Below, piece after piece: positions 1 through 7,975 of a DNA stretch of 51,824 nucleotides; position 1 is the first letter of the stretch, and every line of letters begins with the position of its first letter. This DNA is from Streptacidiphilus neutrinimicus (GTDB lineage Bacteria; Actinomycetota; Actinomycetes; Streptomycetales; Streptomycetaceae). Below the pieces are notes generated by a model. That model was not told where the DNA came from. It saw nothing but the letters and a program-made list of their open reading frames with translations, and ran no database searches. The translations under genes were made by a program, and so were the position numbers. The stretch is from contig NZ_BBPO01000040.1 of the NCBI RefSeq assembly GCF_000787815.1, positions 23,520 through 75,343 of the forward strand, written 5' to 3'.

Positions 1-2
1 CT

Positions 3-863
3 GCGCACCCCTCCCCCTCCCCCTCCCCTACCGCCGGCGGCGCCGCCGGGCCGGCCGACGGGCGCTCCTGGCCCGCCGCGGCCTCTGCGGCCTCGGGTGG
101 CGCGTCGGGAGCCTCGAACCCGATCCTGTGCCAGAACCTCGCCGCCCAGGTGGACAAGGACGCCGCCGCCCTGGCCCAGGCGCAGGCCCAGCTGAGCGCC
201 GTCCAGTCCAGCACCCGGACCCAGGAGCAGAACGACCAGAAGGCCCTGGCTCAGGGGCAGTCCGTGCTCCAGGCGGCGCAGGCCCAGCTCGCCGCCCAGG
301 GCAGCCCGCTCACCCCGGCGACCATCGCCCAGGCGCGCTCCCAACTCGCCACCGCTCAGGCGCAACTGGCCGCCGACGAGCTCGCGCTCCAACAGACCAC
401 GATCCTCGCCCCCTCCGACGGCGTCGTCGCGGACATCGCGGGCGCGGTGGGCGACGTCGTCGGCCCCCAGGGCGTGCACGCCTACGCCGGCCCCGCCGCC
501 CAGTCCGGCACGCTGGTGGACCAGCAACCGGGTGTCCAGCTGTTCGTCCCCACCCCCGCGACCGGCGGCGGCTCCGCCTCCGCGGCGGAGAACCCGGGCT
601 ACTCGGCCCTGGTCACCGTCTACTCCGGCGCGTTGGAGGTGACCGCCCAACTGCCCGAGTCCCAGATGGCCAGCGCCCATCTGGGCCAGCAGACCAGCCT
701 CTCGGTCTCCGCGTCGGGGAAGACGCTCACCGGCCATATCAGCCAGATCCGGCTCGACCCGGCCCGGGTGCCCGGCGCCACCTACTACGACGTCACCATC
801 GCCATCGACAACGCCCCGCCGGACGTGCTGGCGGGCATGTCCGTCGACGTGACCCTGGAGTGA
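3..863 (+). CDS. HlyD/RND-type periplasmic adaptor (membrane fusion) protein, 3' part
   Basis: The reading frame is open from the left edge, so the N-terminus lies outside the window; 286 codons are visible. The first part is an Ala/Gln-rich coiled-coil hairpin with heptad-like LAQAQAQL and ARSQLATAQAQL runs. It is followed by the lipoyl-type segment (TTILAPSDGVVADI) and a beta-barrel region ending in GMSVDVTLE. This is the usual order in HlyD/MacA-like adaptors, which link an inner-membrane exporter to the cell exterior. In actinomycetes the partner is normally an adjacent ABC transporter. None follows here, so it would have to lie upstream of the window. A GTG at 150 could be taken as a start but would cut the coiled coil, so the longer frame is preferred. 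Confidence 0.8.
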   Translation, partial: AHPSPSPSPTAGGAAGPADGRSWPAAASAASGGASGASNPILCQNLAAQVDKDAAALAQAQAQLSAVQSSTRTQEQNDQKALAQGQSVLQAAQAQLAAQGSPLTPATIAQARSQLATAQAQLAADELALQQTTILAPSDGVVADIAGAVGDVVGPQGVHAYAGPAAQSGTLVDQQPGVQLFVPTPATGGGSASAAENPGYSALVTVYSGALEVTAQLPESQMASAHLGQQTSLSVSASGKTLTGHISQIRLDPARVPGATYYDVTIAIDNAPPDVLAGMSVDVTLE

Positions 864-954
864 CGGCGCGGCGCTCCACCGCGACTCGCCGCCCGCGCGC
901 CTGCCCGTGTGTCGGCGCACACGTCCGTCCGTCCGCACGGCATGAGGAGGATCG

Positions 955-1884
955 TTGACCGACCACCCCTTGGCCCGTATCCCGGCCGCCCCGCGGTCCT
1001 GGCGGCCGGGCGCCGCCGCCGATCCCGTCACCGCGCGCGCCGACAGACCCCTCGCCGCAGCCGGCAAGGGGACCGGCATCGGTCTCGGCACCGGCCCTGC
1101 CCCCGGCCCGGCGGACGCGACGGACCTCCTCGGCAGCTGCGCCCCGCTGCGGGGGCTCACCCGGCTGATCCTCGAAGCGGCCCTGGAGGTGGAACTCGAC
1201 CACCACCTCGGCGCCGAGCGCTCCAGGAACCGGGACGACGTCAACTCCCACAACGGACACCGGCCCAAGACCGTGCTGACCTCGTTCGGACCGGTCGAGG
1301 TGCTCATGCCCAGGGACCGGAACGGCAGCTTCTCCCCTGCCATCCTCCCCAAGTACCGGCGCGACCTCACCGGCCGCGAGCCGTTGCTGCTCTCACTCGC
1401 CGCCCGCGGGCTCCCCCGCCCCGACTTCGAGTCCCGGCTCGCCGAGCTCTACGGCGACAGCCCGCCGGCGGCGCCCCTGCCTCGCGTCGCCGACCGCATC
1501 GCCAGGCGCCTGTCGCTGTGGCAGCGACGCCTGCTCGCGCCCCGCTACCTGGTGCTCTTCGCCGACACCGCCTCGGTGCCGGGCAGCCGCGGGCTCGTCG
1601 ACCTCGCCCTCGCCGTCACCGGCGACGGAAAGCGCGAACTGCTCGGATTGTGGTGGGCCGGCGGCCGCCGCCCGGGCGATCCCGGCGACACCTCCTGGGA
1701 CACCGTCTTCCGCGACCTGCGCGGCCGCGGCCTCCAGCACGTCTCCATCGTGGCCGGCGCGGGGGCTGCGACACACGCCGCGGCGCGGAGGGTCTGGCCC
1801 CACGCCTCCCTCCACGCGCCGAGCCCCTACGCCCTCCAGCGGCCCCGCCCCCGCGCCGCTCCTCCGGGTCCGACGCCGGGCTGA
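955..1884 (+). CDS. Degenerate IS256/Mutator-family transposase ORF
   Basis: The 309-aa product starts at TTG, 4 nt after AGGAGG (945-950). Residues 65-265 follow the IS256/Mutator transposase plan: an N-terminal helical region (LILEAALEVELDHHLG), NSHNGHRPKTV, the conserved MPRDRNGSFSP with LPKYRRDL, then LFADTASV holding the first catalytic Asp (D204), and KRELLGLWW. The second catalytic Asp, expected in a (V/C)DGL motif, is replaced by VAGAG near residue 267. The protein stops soon after the 'vWP' motif, so the final Glu and about 100 C-terminal residues are missing. It cannot be an active transposase. The first 55 residues are an Ala/Pro/Gly-rich extension not expected in the family. No terminal inverted repeats were seen. 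It is either a decayed insertion element or a domesticated DNA-binding derivative. Confidence 0.6.
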   Translation: MTDHPLARIPAAPRSWRPGAAADPVTARADRPLAAAGKGTGIGLGTGPAPGPADATDLLGSCAPLRGLTRLILEAALEVELDHHLGAERSRNRDDVNSHNGHRPKTVLTSFGPVEVLMPRDRNGSFSPAILPKYRRDLTGREPLLLSLAARGLPRPDFESRLAELYGDSPPAAPLPRVADRIARRLSLWQRRLLAPRYLVLFADTASVPGSRGLVDLALAVTGDGKRELLGLWWAGGRRPGDPGDTSWDTVFRDLRGRGLQHVSIVAGAGAATHAAARRVWPHASLHAPSPYALQRPRPRAAPPGPTPG

Positions 1885-1918
1885 CGACGTGCTGAAGTGC
1901 TGCCAGTTCCCCAGCACG

Positions 1919-2150
1919 TCAGGCCGTGATCAGCCTCAGGCCGAGCTCCGCCGCGTCGAGGGCGAAGAGGTCGCGGTTGCGCTCCGCCCATCGGCCCGAG
2001 GAGAGCTCGTCGCGGAGCATCCCGACGGCGCGCCGCTCGGCCTCCGGTCCGACCCTGGTCCACACCGACACCGCGCGGCGCACCTGTTCGTCGAGGTACG
2101 CCTCCGGGCGACGCCAGTAGGCCTCGAGCGGCGGCTGCGCGGTGGGCTGC
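1919..2150 (-). pseudogene. Remnant: C-terminal end of a SAM-dependent methyltransferase
   Basis: On the minus strand the frame ending at the TGA (1919-1921) translates through PLEAYWRRPEAYLDEQVRR, then AVGMLRDELSSGRWAERN and ending LDAAELGLRLITA. This resembles the C-terminal helical tail of the actinobacterial class I methyltransferases that end '...YLDPAVR...gv.rLr.DLasG.W..r...L..l.eLDlGlRLv'. No Rossmann domain precedes it: upstream the frame runs into Pro/Ala-rich sequence without a start, and the opposite strand is taken by another ORF. It appears to be a 3' gene stump beside the degenerate transposase. The assignment rests on remembered family pattern only. Confidence 0.45.
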
Positions 2151-2190
2151 GCCGTCGCGCTCGCGGGTCTGGTCGCGGGCGGGCCTTGCG

Positions 2191-2598
2191 GTGCAGGCGA
2201 CGGGCACCCGCCTGATGGCAGGCGCCTGGACGTACTGCTACGACGTCCCCTGGCCCGAGGCCGCGGATCTGGCGGACTCCCCTCGATTGTTCATCTTCGA
2301 GGACCTGGGCGGGCTGCTGCTCTACTGGCTCTGTCTGCCGGCCGGCGTCCTCCTCGCGCGGCGGCTCCTGCGCGGCCGCGGCAGCCTGCTGCGGCTCGGC
2401 GCATCGCTTCTGGCCCCCTCGGTGCTGCTCGCGGGCGTGCTCACCACGGATCTGATGCTCAACGTCTCCGCCTGGGGCGGGATGTACGAGCAGGCACGCT
2501 GCCAGCAGGGCCTGCCGCCGTGGTGGCCCGGATGGCTGCCGGCCCGCCCGGCGGCGAACCCCTGCGGCAGCGGCCCGTGCCTGGGAGCGGGCCCGTGA
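2191..2598 (+). CDS. Hypothetical membrane protein, possibly frameshifted at its 5' end
   Basis: A GTG-started 135-aa frame contains two hydrophobic segments, LGGLLLYWLCLPAGVLLA and SLLAPSVLLAGVLTTDLML, and several Cys residues. No family was recognised. In another frame just upstream (from GTG 2142) there is a short hydrophobic stretch, CAVALAGLVAGG, that would make a plausible first membrane helix. The intact ancestor may therefore have started near 2142 and suffered a frameshift around 2170-2190. Start and integrity are uncertain. The gene is divergent from the methyltransferase stump. Confidence 0.45.
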   Translation: MQATGTRLMAGAWTYCYDVPWPEAADLADSPRLFIFEDLGGLLLYWLCLPAGVLLARRLLRGRGSLLRLGASLLAPSVLLAGVLTTDLMLNVSAWGGMYEQARCQQGLPPWWPGWLPARPAANPCGSGPCLGAGP

Positions 2599-2656
2599 CG
2601 TTTCGTGGGCGCAAGGGGGGCAGCAGATGCAACTCATGCCTCCCGTAGGGTGGAAC

Positions 2657-2672
2657 TGAGTACGCGCACTCA
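2657..2672. promoter_or_regulatory. Inverted repeat upstream of the SsgA-like gene
   Basis: TGAGT-ACGCGC-ACTCA forms perfect 5-bp arms about 140 nt upstream of the proposed start at 2814. The stretch 2599-2813 holds no gene. The element could be an operator for a developmental regulator; no specific regulator is claimed. Confidence 0.3.
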
Positions 2673-2813
2673 TGACCGGGCGCGGGTGGTTGCGGCACAC
2701 TGCCCGTGGGAACCGGGTCGGCTTCGGCATTTCCGCTCACGGAGTGAATGAAGTGACGAAGATGGGGTACACGCGGCCTCGTTCTGTGCCATCCCTCATG
2801 GAGGAACCGCCTC

Positions 2814-3329
2814 GTGCCGGTCGAAGCCGCCCTGCCGTCCGCCGCGGCGTCGGTTCCTGACGGTACGTCCGCGGAGCAGGTGTGCACGAGGACCCCGAAC
2901 TCGAAGACGTCTGGAGTGTGCATGGACCTGGAATGCCGCGTGGCGGTCACGTTGGTGAGCACGATGCTCACCGACTCGACGGTGGAGTGCAGCCTGCTCT
3001 ACACCACCGAGGACCCCTACGCCGTGCACATGCGCTTTCCCCCGGTGGACTCCTTCACCAAGCCCGTCGTCTGGTCGTTCTCCCGCGAGCTCCTGAACCT
3101 CGGCCTGGACGAGCCCTCCGGCCTCGGGGACGTGCGCCTGCGGCCCTGCGTGGGCGACCGGCTGGTCGTCAGCCTGCGCGGGTCGACCGGCGACGCCACG
3201 CTGGCGCTGCGCACCTCCCGGCTGCGGCGCTTCCTGGAGGACTCCGAGCTGCTGGTTCCGAGCGGCTCGGAAGCCGAGTTCATCGACTGGGACCACGTCG
3301 CCCATCAGTTGACCAGCCCCACGCCCTGA
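2814..3329 (+). CDS. SsgA/SsgB-like sporulation and cell-division protein (SALP)
   Basis: SALPs are small regulators of septum placement, division and spore-wall formation that occur in sporulating actinomycetes. The 171-aa product has the family core from about residue 37 onward: MDLECRVAVTLVST, LLYTTEDPYAVHMRF (the hallmark 'Y...DPYAV...F'), VVWSFSRELLNLGL, GDVRLRP and the C-terminal RLRRFLEDSELLVPSGSE. GTG 2814 is preceded by GGAGG at a spacing of about 9 nt and adds a 36-residue N-terminal extension. ATG 2922 would give a protein of typical length (about 135 aa) but has no obvious ribosome binding site. It is not linked to the canonical ssgA/ssgR or ssgB neighbourhoods, so it is probably one of the dispersed paralogues. 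Confidence 0.85.
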   Translation: MPVEAALPSAAASVPDGTSAEQVCTRTPNSKTSGVCMDLECRVAVTLVSTMLTDSTVECSLLYTTEDPYAVHMRFPPVDSFTKPVVWSFSRELLNLGLDEPSGLGDVRLRPCVGDRLVVSLRGSTGDATLALRTSRLRRFLEDSELLVPSGSEAEFIDWDHVAHQLTSPTP

Positions 3330-3356
3330 GCGCCCGGCCGCACGGGAAGCGCCCGC

Positions 3357-3824
3357 TCAGTGGGTGCCGGCCGTTTCGAAGGCGATCAACACGAGGTCCA
3401 GATCGAAGACCGGGACGGCCAAGGTCCACGGCTCACCGTCGGCATGGGCCTCAACGATGCAGTTCATCCAGCTCTTCACCCGCCGCGCGTCGGCCCCGGT
3501 CACCTCGTTCACCGAGTCGACCTGGATCGGCACCCGCACGGGGACACCGATCCGCGCCGGCCGGGAGAGGACTCCGCGGTGCCACATCACGGGATTCTCG
3601 GCCTTCATGTTCAGGATGAGCGTCCCCGGTGTCAGCCGCGAGTCCAGTCGACGCCAGGCCGACACCGCCATGGGGTCGCCCTCAGCCAGGTACTCGAGGT
3701 CCAACGCCGGGTCTGTCGCGGGCAGTCCGCGGGCGACTCTTCTGTTCTGGTCGAAGTTCCGCAGCAGGTCCAGCACCGTTTTGGTGCCCGCTGCCCTACG
3801 CGGGCGTACTCGTCTCTCCCCCAC
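3357..3824 (-). CDS. Hypothetical protein
   Basis: The 155-aa product starts at GTG behind a GGAGG-containing site. After a basic N-terminus it has a soluble alpha/beta composition with blocks such as TKTVLDLLRNFDQNRR, RRLDSRLTPGTLILNMKAEN and a C-terminal VPVFDLDLVLIAFETAGTH. There is no signal peptide and no membrane segment, and no family was recognised. Codon use and the Trp, Asn and Met content look like a real gene rather than a shadow. It converges on the SsgA-like gene. Confidence 0.55.
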   Translation of the reverse strand: MGERRVRPRRAAGTKTVLDLLRNFDQNRRVARGLPATDPALDLEYLAEGDPMAVSAWRRLDSRLTPGTLILNMKAENPVMWHRGVLSRPARIGVPVRVPIQVDSVNEVTGADARRVKSWMNCIVEAHADGEPWTLAVPVFDLDLVLIAFETAGTH

Positions 3825-3899
3825 CGCATCCTCCAGCTGACGTCCGTCAGGTCCGCGCGCAGGGAGCCTAGTCCTGTTGGTCGCGGGCGCTGAATCAGG

Positions 3900-4598
3900 T
3901 CACTCGCCGTCCGGATCGCGTGCCGCATCGCCTGCCGGGTCCCCTGCCGGATCGCCTGCCGCATCGCGACGGCGCCGGTCGCGGCGACGGCGCAGCAGGG
4001 AGCGGCACACCAGCGCGACGGCCACGACCGCGACCGCTCCCAGCAGCCACAGCTGGTAGCGCAGCGCCTGGCGGTACAGCGGGCCGATGTCGGCGCCCGC
4101 CGTGTAGCCGAGTGCGGTCCACGTCGCCGTCCAGAGGGCCGCGCCGGCCGCGTTCGCGGTGGTGAAACGGCGACGGGGCAGTTGGTTCACTCCGGCCAGC
4201 ACCCCGTTGGTCTGCCGCAGCACGTCGATGAAGCGGGCCACCAGCACGATCCACACGCCCCGGCGACGGTAGTAGTCCTCCGCGCGGGCGTAGCGGGCCT
4301 CGGTGAGGCGGACGTAGCGGCCGTACCGGTGCACCAGCGCTACACCCTGCCAGCGCCCCAGCACGTACGCGGCCTCCGCGGCGACCACGGCGGCGACCCA
4401 CGCCACGCAGGCGACCGCCACGACGTTCATCCGCCCCGTCCCCGCGTACACCGCCGCGACGATGAGCATGGTCTGCCCGGGCACCGGCACCAGGATGTTG
4501 TCCAGCGCCACCAGCAGCGCGAGCGCGTAGTAGCCGCCCCGGTCCAGCAGCGGCTGGAGGTGCGCCAGCGCCCCCGGCAGCCCCGCTCCGGCGCTCAC
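3900..4598 (-). CDS. DedA-family (VTT domain) membrane protein
   Basis: DedA/VTT proteins are polytopic membrane proteins involved in lipid-carrier or lipid scrambling and envelope homeostasis. The protein shows the hallmark LVALDNILVPVPGQTMLIVAA re-entrant loop, a helix LGRWQGVALVHRYGRYV, the second conserved motif FIDVLRQTNGVLAGVNQLPRRRF with a G near ALGYTAG, and a C-terminal helix LWLLGAVAVVAVALV. GTG 4598 is preferred (232 aa, GGAAGG upstream) because the longer frame adds a hydrophilic segment outside the family. The C-terminus is an unusual charged tail of Arg-rich sequence followed by three AGDP-type repeats. Confidence 0.82.
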   Translation of the reverse strand: MSAGAGLPGALAHLQPLLDRGGYYALALLVALDNILVPVPGQTMLIVAAVYAGTGRMNVVAVACVAWVAAVVAAEAAYVLGRWQGVALVHRYGRYVRLTEARYARAEDYYRRRGVWIVLVARFIDVLRQTNGVLAGVNQLPRRRFTTANAAGAALWTATWTALGYTAGADIGPLYRQALRYQLWLLGAVAVVAVALVCRSLLRRRRDRRRRDAAGDPAGDPAGDAARDPDGE

Positions 4599-5035
4599 GA
4601 CGCCGCCGCCTTCCCCGCGCGCTCCCGCTCGGCGCGCCGACGCGCCCCCGTCGGCATGGGAGTGCCGGTCTCCACGAGCAGCTCCTCCTGGCTTCTCGAC
4701 CGCCAAGGCTGGACACGTCACCGCTGAGGCTCTACCGCGCATGACGGTCCTCGTACACACCGCGTCTGCCCTCATTCACCGTACCCTCACCCGCCGGCCT
4801 GACTGTCCTCCGCCACTCGGCGCGCGCACGCCCGCGATCACCCCCGGGCCTGGGCGGACGCCTGGCGGCCTGAGCGGCCGCTGCCCTCGACGGGCGACGG
4901 TGCGGAGCGGCGTCGACGGGACGGCCGCCGCCCCTGGCACAGTGGCCGCATGACGACGCACGACGAGGCGGGAGCCGTCACGCTCCGGCGCGCCGAGTCA
5001 GCGGCCCGTCGAGGGATTCCGGAGGTCAGCACGTC
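4599..5035. other. Intergenic stretch between divergent dedA-like and yoaK-like genes
   Basis: No credible gene was found. Short frames here are basic shadow sequences. The stretch must contain both divergent promoters, but no clear -35/-10 pair, operator or hairpin stood out. Confidence 0.5.
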
Positions 5036-5737
5036 GTGGTGACGATCCATCGCCGCACCGACAACCTGCCCGTCGGTGCGCTGCTCGCCTCGGTCGGCGG
5101 CTTCCTGGACGCGTTCACGCTCGTGCTCTTCCAGGTGTTCGCCAACCTCCAGTCGGGCAACGTGGTGCTGTTCTGGCTGCAGATGACCTCGTGGCACTGG
5201 TGGGCGGCCGCCCTGCGGCTGGTTCCCATCGGCGCGTTCGTCCTGGGCGTGCTCGTGGTCGATCTGCTGGGAACACCCCGGCTCATGCGAGTGGTCCGTC
5301 GGCCGCTGCGGCTCGTGGTGACCATCGAGATCGTCCTGCTGGCCGCCGTCGCCACGCTGCCCGCCCATGCTCCGGTCGGCCTCTCGACCGTCACCGTGGC
5401 GTTCGTCGCCGCGCTGCAGTTCTCGACGTTCACGACGCTTCACGACGCCCCCTATGCCACCGTCATGACCAGCGGGAACCTCCGGCAGTGGATCGTCGCC
5501 ACACGCCGGTGGCTGGTCGACCGCGACCGCACCGCGCGGCAGCGTTCGCAGCAGTACGGCGTCATCGTGGGCTCGTTCACCGTCGGGGCCATGATCGGCG
5601 TGATCTGCACCCGCTGGCTCGGACAGCCCGCGATCGCGGTGGCCGCCGGGCTGCTCGTGGTCGTCCTCGCGCTGCTGGTCCGGGAGACGCGCCGACTGGA
5701 ACGGCGCAGCGCCGCGGCGGCCGCGGGCACGGCCTGA
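5036..5737 (+). CDS. YoaK family (DUF1275) membrane protein
   Basis: The 233-aa integral membrane protein of the YoaK/DUF1275 family has unknown transport or signalling role. Typical features are VGGFLDAFTLVLF near the start, NLQSGNVVLFWL, ALQFSTFTTLHDAPYATVMTSGNLRQ and a six-helix hydrophobicity pattern. The conserved 'G..D...f......f.....GN' and 'T.GNLr' motifs are present. The start is GTG with GGAGG (5021-5025) about 10 nt upstream; a second GTG follows immediately. It is divergent from the DedA gene. Confidence 0.85.
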   Translation: MVTIHRRTDNLPVGALLASVGGFLDAFTLVLFQVFANLQSGNVVLFWLQMTSWHWWAAALRLVPIGAFVLGVLVVDLLGTPRLMRVVRRPLRLVVTIEIVLLAAVATLPAHAPVGLSTVTVAFVAALQFSTFTTLHDAPYATVMTSGNLRQWIVATRRWLVDRDRTARQRSQQYGVIVGSFTVGAMIGVICTRWLGQPAIAVAAGLLVVVLALLVRETRRLERRSAAAAAGTA

Positions 5738-5741
5738 CCGA

Positions 5742-6044
5742 GGAGCGACCTCGCGCGCGACGCCCGCCGCCCCGGCCGTCGCCAAGTCCGACCTGGACCT
5801 GCGCGCCGACGCGTCCTTTGTCCCGGTCGGCGGCGCCTTCACGTTGACCGCCTCCGGCGTCTCGGACGACTTCGGCGGCGGCACCATGCTGGTCTGCGTC
5901 GACCAGCGCACCGGGACGCACACCTGGCGGACGCTGCGCTGCTCCTCCGGTGCCACGCTGAACCTGTCGGAGCGTCCGGAGCGCGCGGGCAGACTCGTGT
6001 TCCGCGCCCACCTGCTCGCGGTGACCGCTTCGCGCCGCACCTAG
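5742..6044 (+). pseudogene. 5'-truncated remnant of a secreted Ig-like/beta-sandwich protein
   Basis: The frame reads PAAPAVAKSDLDLRADASF, then GGAFTLTASGVSDDFGGGTM and LVCVDQRTGTHTWRTLRC, ending VTASRRT. The alternating beta pattern, the two Cys residues and the opening 'APAVAKSDL' resemble the mature region of a small secreted actinobacterial protein, but no signal peptide and no start codon with a ribosome binding site exist. The only internal start is a TTG at 5844, in the middle of a strand. The stump follows the yoaK-like gene directly, suggesting that a deletion removed the 5' end. Confidence 0.4.
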
Positions 6045-6199
6045 GTCGACCGGACCTCGGCCGTCGTGGCCGTGCAGGTGCGCTGACGGCCCCCTCGAAC
6101 GCGGCTCCCGAACTCGTGCGCATGCGCTCCGCCGGACGGGGCAGACGGCGGTAGGGCGACACGGTGTCGCGGCCTTGACATGCGAAGAGGTGATCGACG

Positions 6200-6436
6200 G
6201 TGCTGATGGCGCATCCGACGGTGCTGAACGGCCTGATGGAGGAGTACGCGGCCCTGGCGGCGCTCGGCGCCGACCACGGCGACGAGCAGGCCCGCCGCCG
6301 CCTCGCCGACGTCAGCTACACCCTGTGCGTGGTCACGGGCACGCGTGACGTCGACAGCGCCCTGGCCGCCGCGCGCCACCGCCTGCCGGGAGCTCGTCCC
6401 CTGGACGACTCCCTGCTCGCCCCCGTCCGGTCCTGA
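6200..6436 (+). CDS. DUF5133 domain protein
   Basis: The 78-aa protein with the DUF5133 pattern MLMAHPTVLNGLMEEYAAL, ARRRLADVSYTLCVVTGTRD and ALAAARHRL is a Streptomyces-type small helical protein of unknown function. The start is GTG (GTG-CTG-ATG, giving the family's MLMAHP opening), with AAGAGG upstream. There is no signal peptide or membrane helix. Confidence 0.8.
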   Translation: MLMAHPTVLNGLMEEYAALAALGADHGDEQARRRLADVSYTLCVVTGTRDVDSALAAARHRLPGARPLDDSLLAPVRS

Positions 6437-6603
6437 CCCGAACGGGGTCTGCTGCGGCCCGGTGGCGGATCACCTCAGCCACCGGGCCCACCCACCGGGC
6501 GACCAGGAGCCGCCGACGCAGGCGCACGACTCAGCCGGGTGCTCTAAGAGAACTCGGCAGCCCCGCGGTCATCACCACCGTGCCGACAGTCTGCTACCGG
6601 ATC

Positions 6604-6646
6604 GCGGACCCGGAGGGCTGAGCGCCGCTCCCCCTCCGGGGTCCGC
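6604..6646. terminator. Hairpin between convergent genes
   Basis: GCGGACCCGGAGGG (6604-6617) pairs with CCCTCCGGGGTCCGC (6632-6646), with one bulged base. It lies between the convergent DUF5133 gene and the secreted-protein gene and probably ends transcription from both sides. There is no U-tract, as is common in actinomycetes. Confidence 0.5.
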
Positions 6647-6663
6647 GTCCGGCACGCGCCCGC

Positions 6664-6705
6664 GCTCAGCGCACGTTGCTCAGCGCACGTTGCTCAGCGC
6701 ACGAT
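6664..6705. repeat. Three 14-bp tandem repeats at a gene 3' end
   Basis: The unit GCTCAGCGCACGTT occurs three times in tandem (6664, 6678, 6692; the last unit differs only in its penultimate base). The third unit contains the stop codon of the minus-strand secreted-protein gene, so extra copies of the stop-containing sequence lie just beyond it. Confidence 0.85.
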
Positions 6706-7107
6706 GTGCACGGTCACCGGGCTGGACTCGCCGTCCACCCAGGTCCGGCCGCCCGACGCGCTCTGGACTCCCTCGATGACTCCGCGCAGCTGCAGCACAC
6801 CGACGTGACCCGCGCGGACCTGCCCGAACCCGGCCGCCTGCTGCCTCGTCGAGTCGATGGTCCGCCCGCACCACACGGTCTGCCAGGCGCCGCTGGTGCC
6901 GTAGCGCTCCTGCACGCAGAAGCGCTGCCAGCCGGTGGCGTCGCTGGCGCCGTTCCCCCGCACGCTGAACCACTGCCCGACGTGCTGGGTGCGCGGCCCG
7001 GCCTGGAAGTCGATGCTGCTCTTCGCCGACGCGGTGCCGATCCCGGCCACCGCGGCCGCCCCGGCCACGGTGCCGACGGCGAGCAGCCGGGCGACGTTCT
7101 GGAACAT
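6694..7107 (-). CDS. Small secreted protein of unknown function
   Basis: The 137-aa protein has a clear signal peptide (MFQNVARLLAVGTVAGAAAV, cleavage expected after GTASA). The mature part of about 108 residues is rich in Gly, Ser, Thr, Trp and Gln and contains two Cys residues (RFCVQE and TVWCGR) that could form one disulphide. The beta-rich pattern suggests a compact extracellular domain. No family was recognised. The start ATG is preceded by GAGGGGG-like purines. Confidence 0.7.
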   Translation of the reverse strand: MFQNVARLLAVGTVAGAAAVAGIGTASAKSSIDFQAGPRTQHVGQWFSVRGNGASDATGWQRFCVQERYGTSGAWQTVWCGRTIDSTRQQAAGFGQVRAGHVGVLQLRGVIEGVQSASGGRTWVDGESSPVTVHIVR

Positions 7108-7118
7108 TGCGAACCCCC

Positions 7119-7769
7119 TCAGGTGATCTCGTTGCTGACACCTGCCCCCACGCGACGCCCGGGACCGCCGGTTGCCCGAATCCGGCGAATCCGGCCTTTC
7201 GGCGGGGGCCTGCCCACCGAACGGCCGTGCGCACCCCCGACCCTTAGGGCGGCCTGGGCGGCCTCGGCAGGGCCTGACCGGCCGATGACGTCAGGTCTGC
7301 CCCGGCGGAGCGGTTGAACAGCCAGGCCAGCAGCGAGCTCTGTCGCCCTCGCACGACGGACACCGAGCATCGGCCGGACGAAGTCGGCTGGCCACTGGAC
7401 GGGCGTGTGGCCGGCGTCCAGGTCGGCGTGGTGGACCAGGACCTCCAACCACCGCGCGTCCGCGGCGCGGGCGGCGGGCAGTTCCTGTCCGGCGGTCCAG
7501 CGCACGACGCGACGCCACGCTTCGGGCGGCATGCTGCGGTACTCGGCCTCGAACGCGGCGGCGCTCCCGCGCAGGTCGGCCAGCAGGTCGGCGGCGCTGC
7601 TGCCCCCGCACGCCTCGATCTCTTCGGCGCGGGCGGCGAGGGTCGGGTCCTCAGGTGTCTCCACCCCGGTGCGGGCCCGCACCGGCAGGTGCCGGTCGCC
7701 GTCGGCGTTGCGGGTAAGGTGCGTCAGCGCGTGACCACGCGACCAGTCGGCAACAGCGACGGCGCGCAC
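7119..7769 (-). CDS. Maleylpyruvate-isomerase-like (mycothiol-dependent, DinB-fold) protein, damaged at both ends
   Basis: The frame has the family core: VADWSRGHALTHLTRNADGD (metal-binding His region), RTGVETPEDPTLAARAEEIE, ADLLADLRGSAAAFEAEY, then LEVLVHHADLDAGHTPVQWPADFVR with the conserved HHxDL. GTG 7769 lies too far into the domain. Upstream, the same frame continues RGVVAATHDLLRTAARLGHA without any start codon, while another frame supplies TEFDPAAALARG, as if a one-base shift near 7830 split the true N-terminus. After DFVRPMLG the expected C-terminal domain cannot be followed and becomes Arg/Gly-rich sequence ending near the next gene. It is probably a pseudogene. Members of this family act in mycothiol-dependent isomerisation or detoxification. 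Confidence 0.55.
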   Translation of the reverse strand: MRAVAVADWSRGHALTHLTRNADGDRHLPVRARTGVETPEDPTLAARAEEIEACGGSSAADLLADLRGSAAAFEAEYRSMPPEAWRRVVRWTAGQELPAARAADARWLEVLVHHADLDAGHTPVQWPADFVRPMLGVRRARATELAAGLAVQPLRRGRPDVIGRSGPAEAAQAALRVGGAHGRSVGRPPPKGRIRRIRATGGPGRRVGAGVSNEIT

Positions 7770-7975
7770 GGCGGCGTGGCCGAGGCGCGCGGCTGTCCGA
7801 AGCAGGTCATGGGTCGCGGCGACGACCCCGCGCCAGGGCTGCCGCGGGGTCGAACTCCGTGGTGCCCGCTCTGCTGCGTCGCTTGTCCCTCGGCTCGTAT
7901 CCTTCCCCGCACGCCGCGGTCCACGCTCGGCCGGGGCGGAGCGAGGGTGGCTCCGCCCCGGGTGTGCTCAGCGGA

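Noticed and set aside
955-2150. A complete insertion sequence
   Set aside because: No terminal inverted repeats or target-site duplication were found and the transposase lacks catalytic residues.
4741-4953. 70-aa plus-strand frame in the dedA/yoaK gap
   Set aside because: Composition is Arg/Pro/Thr-rich and shadow-like, with no ribosome binding site.
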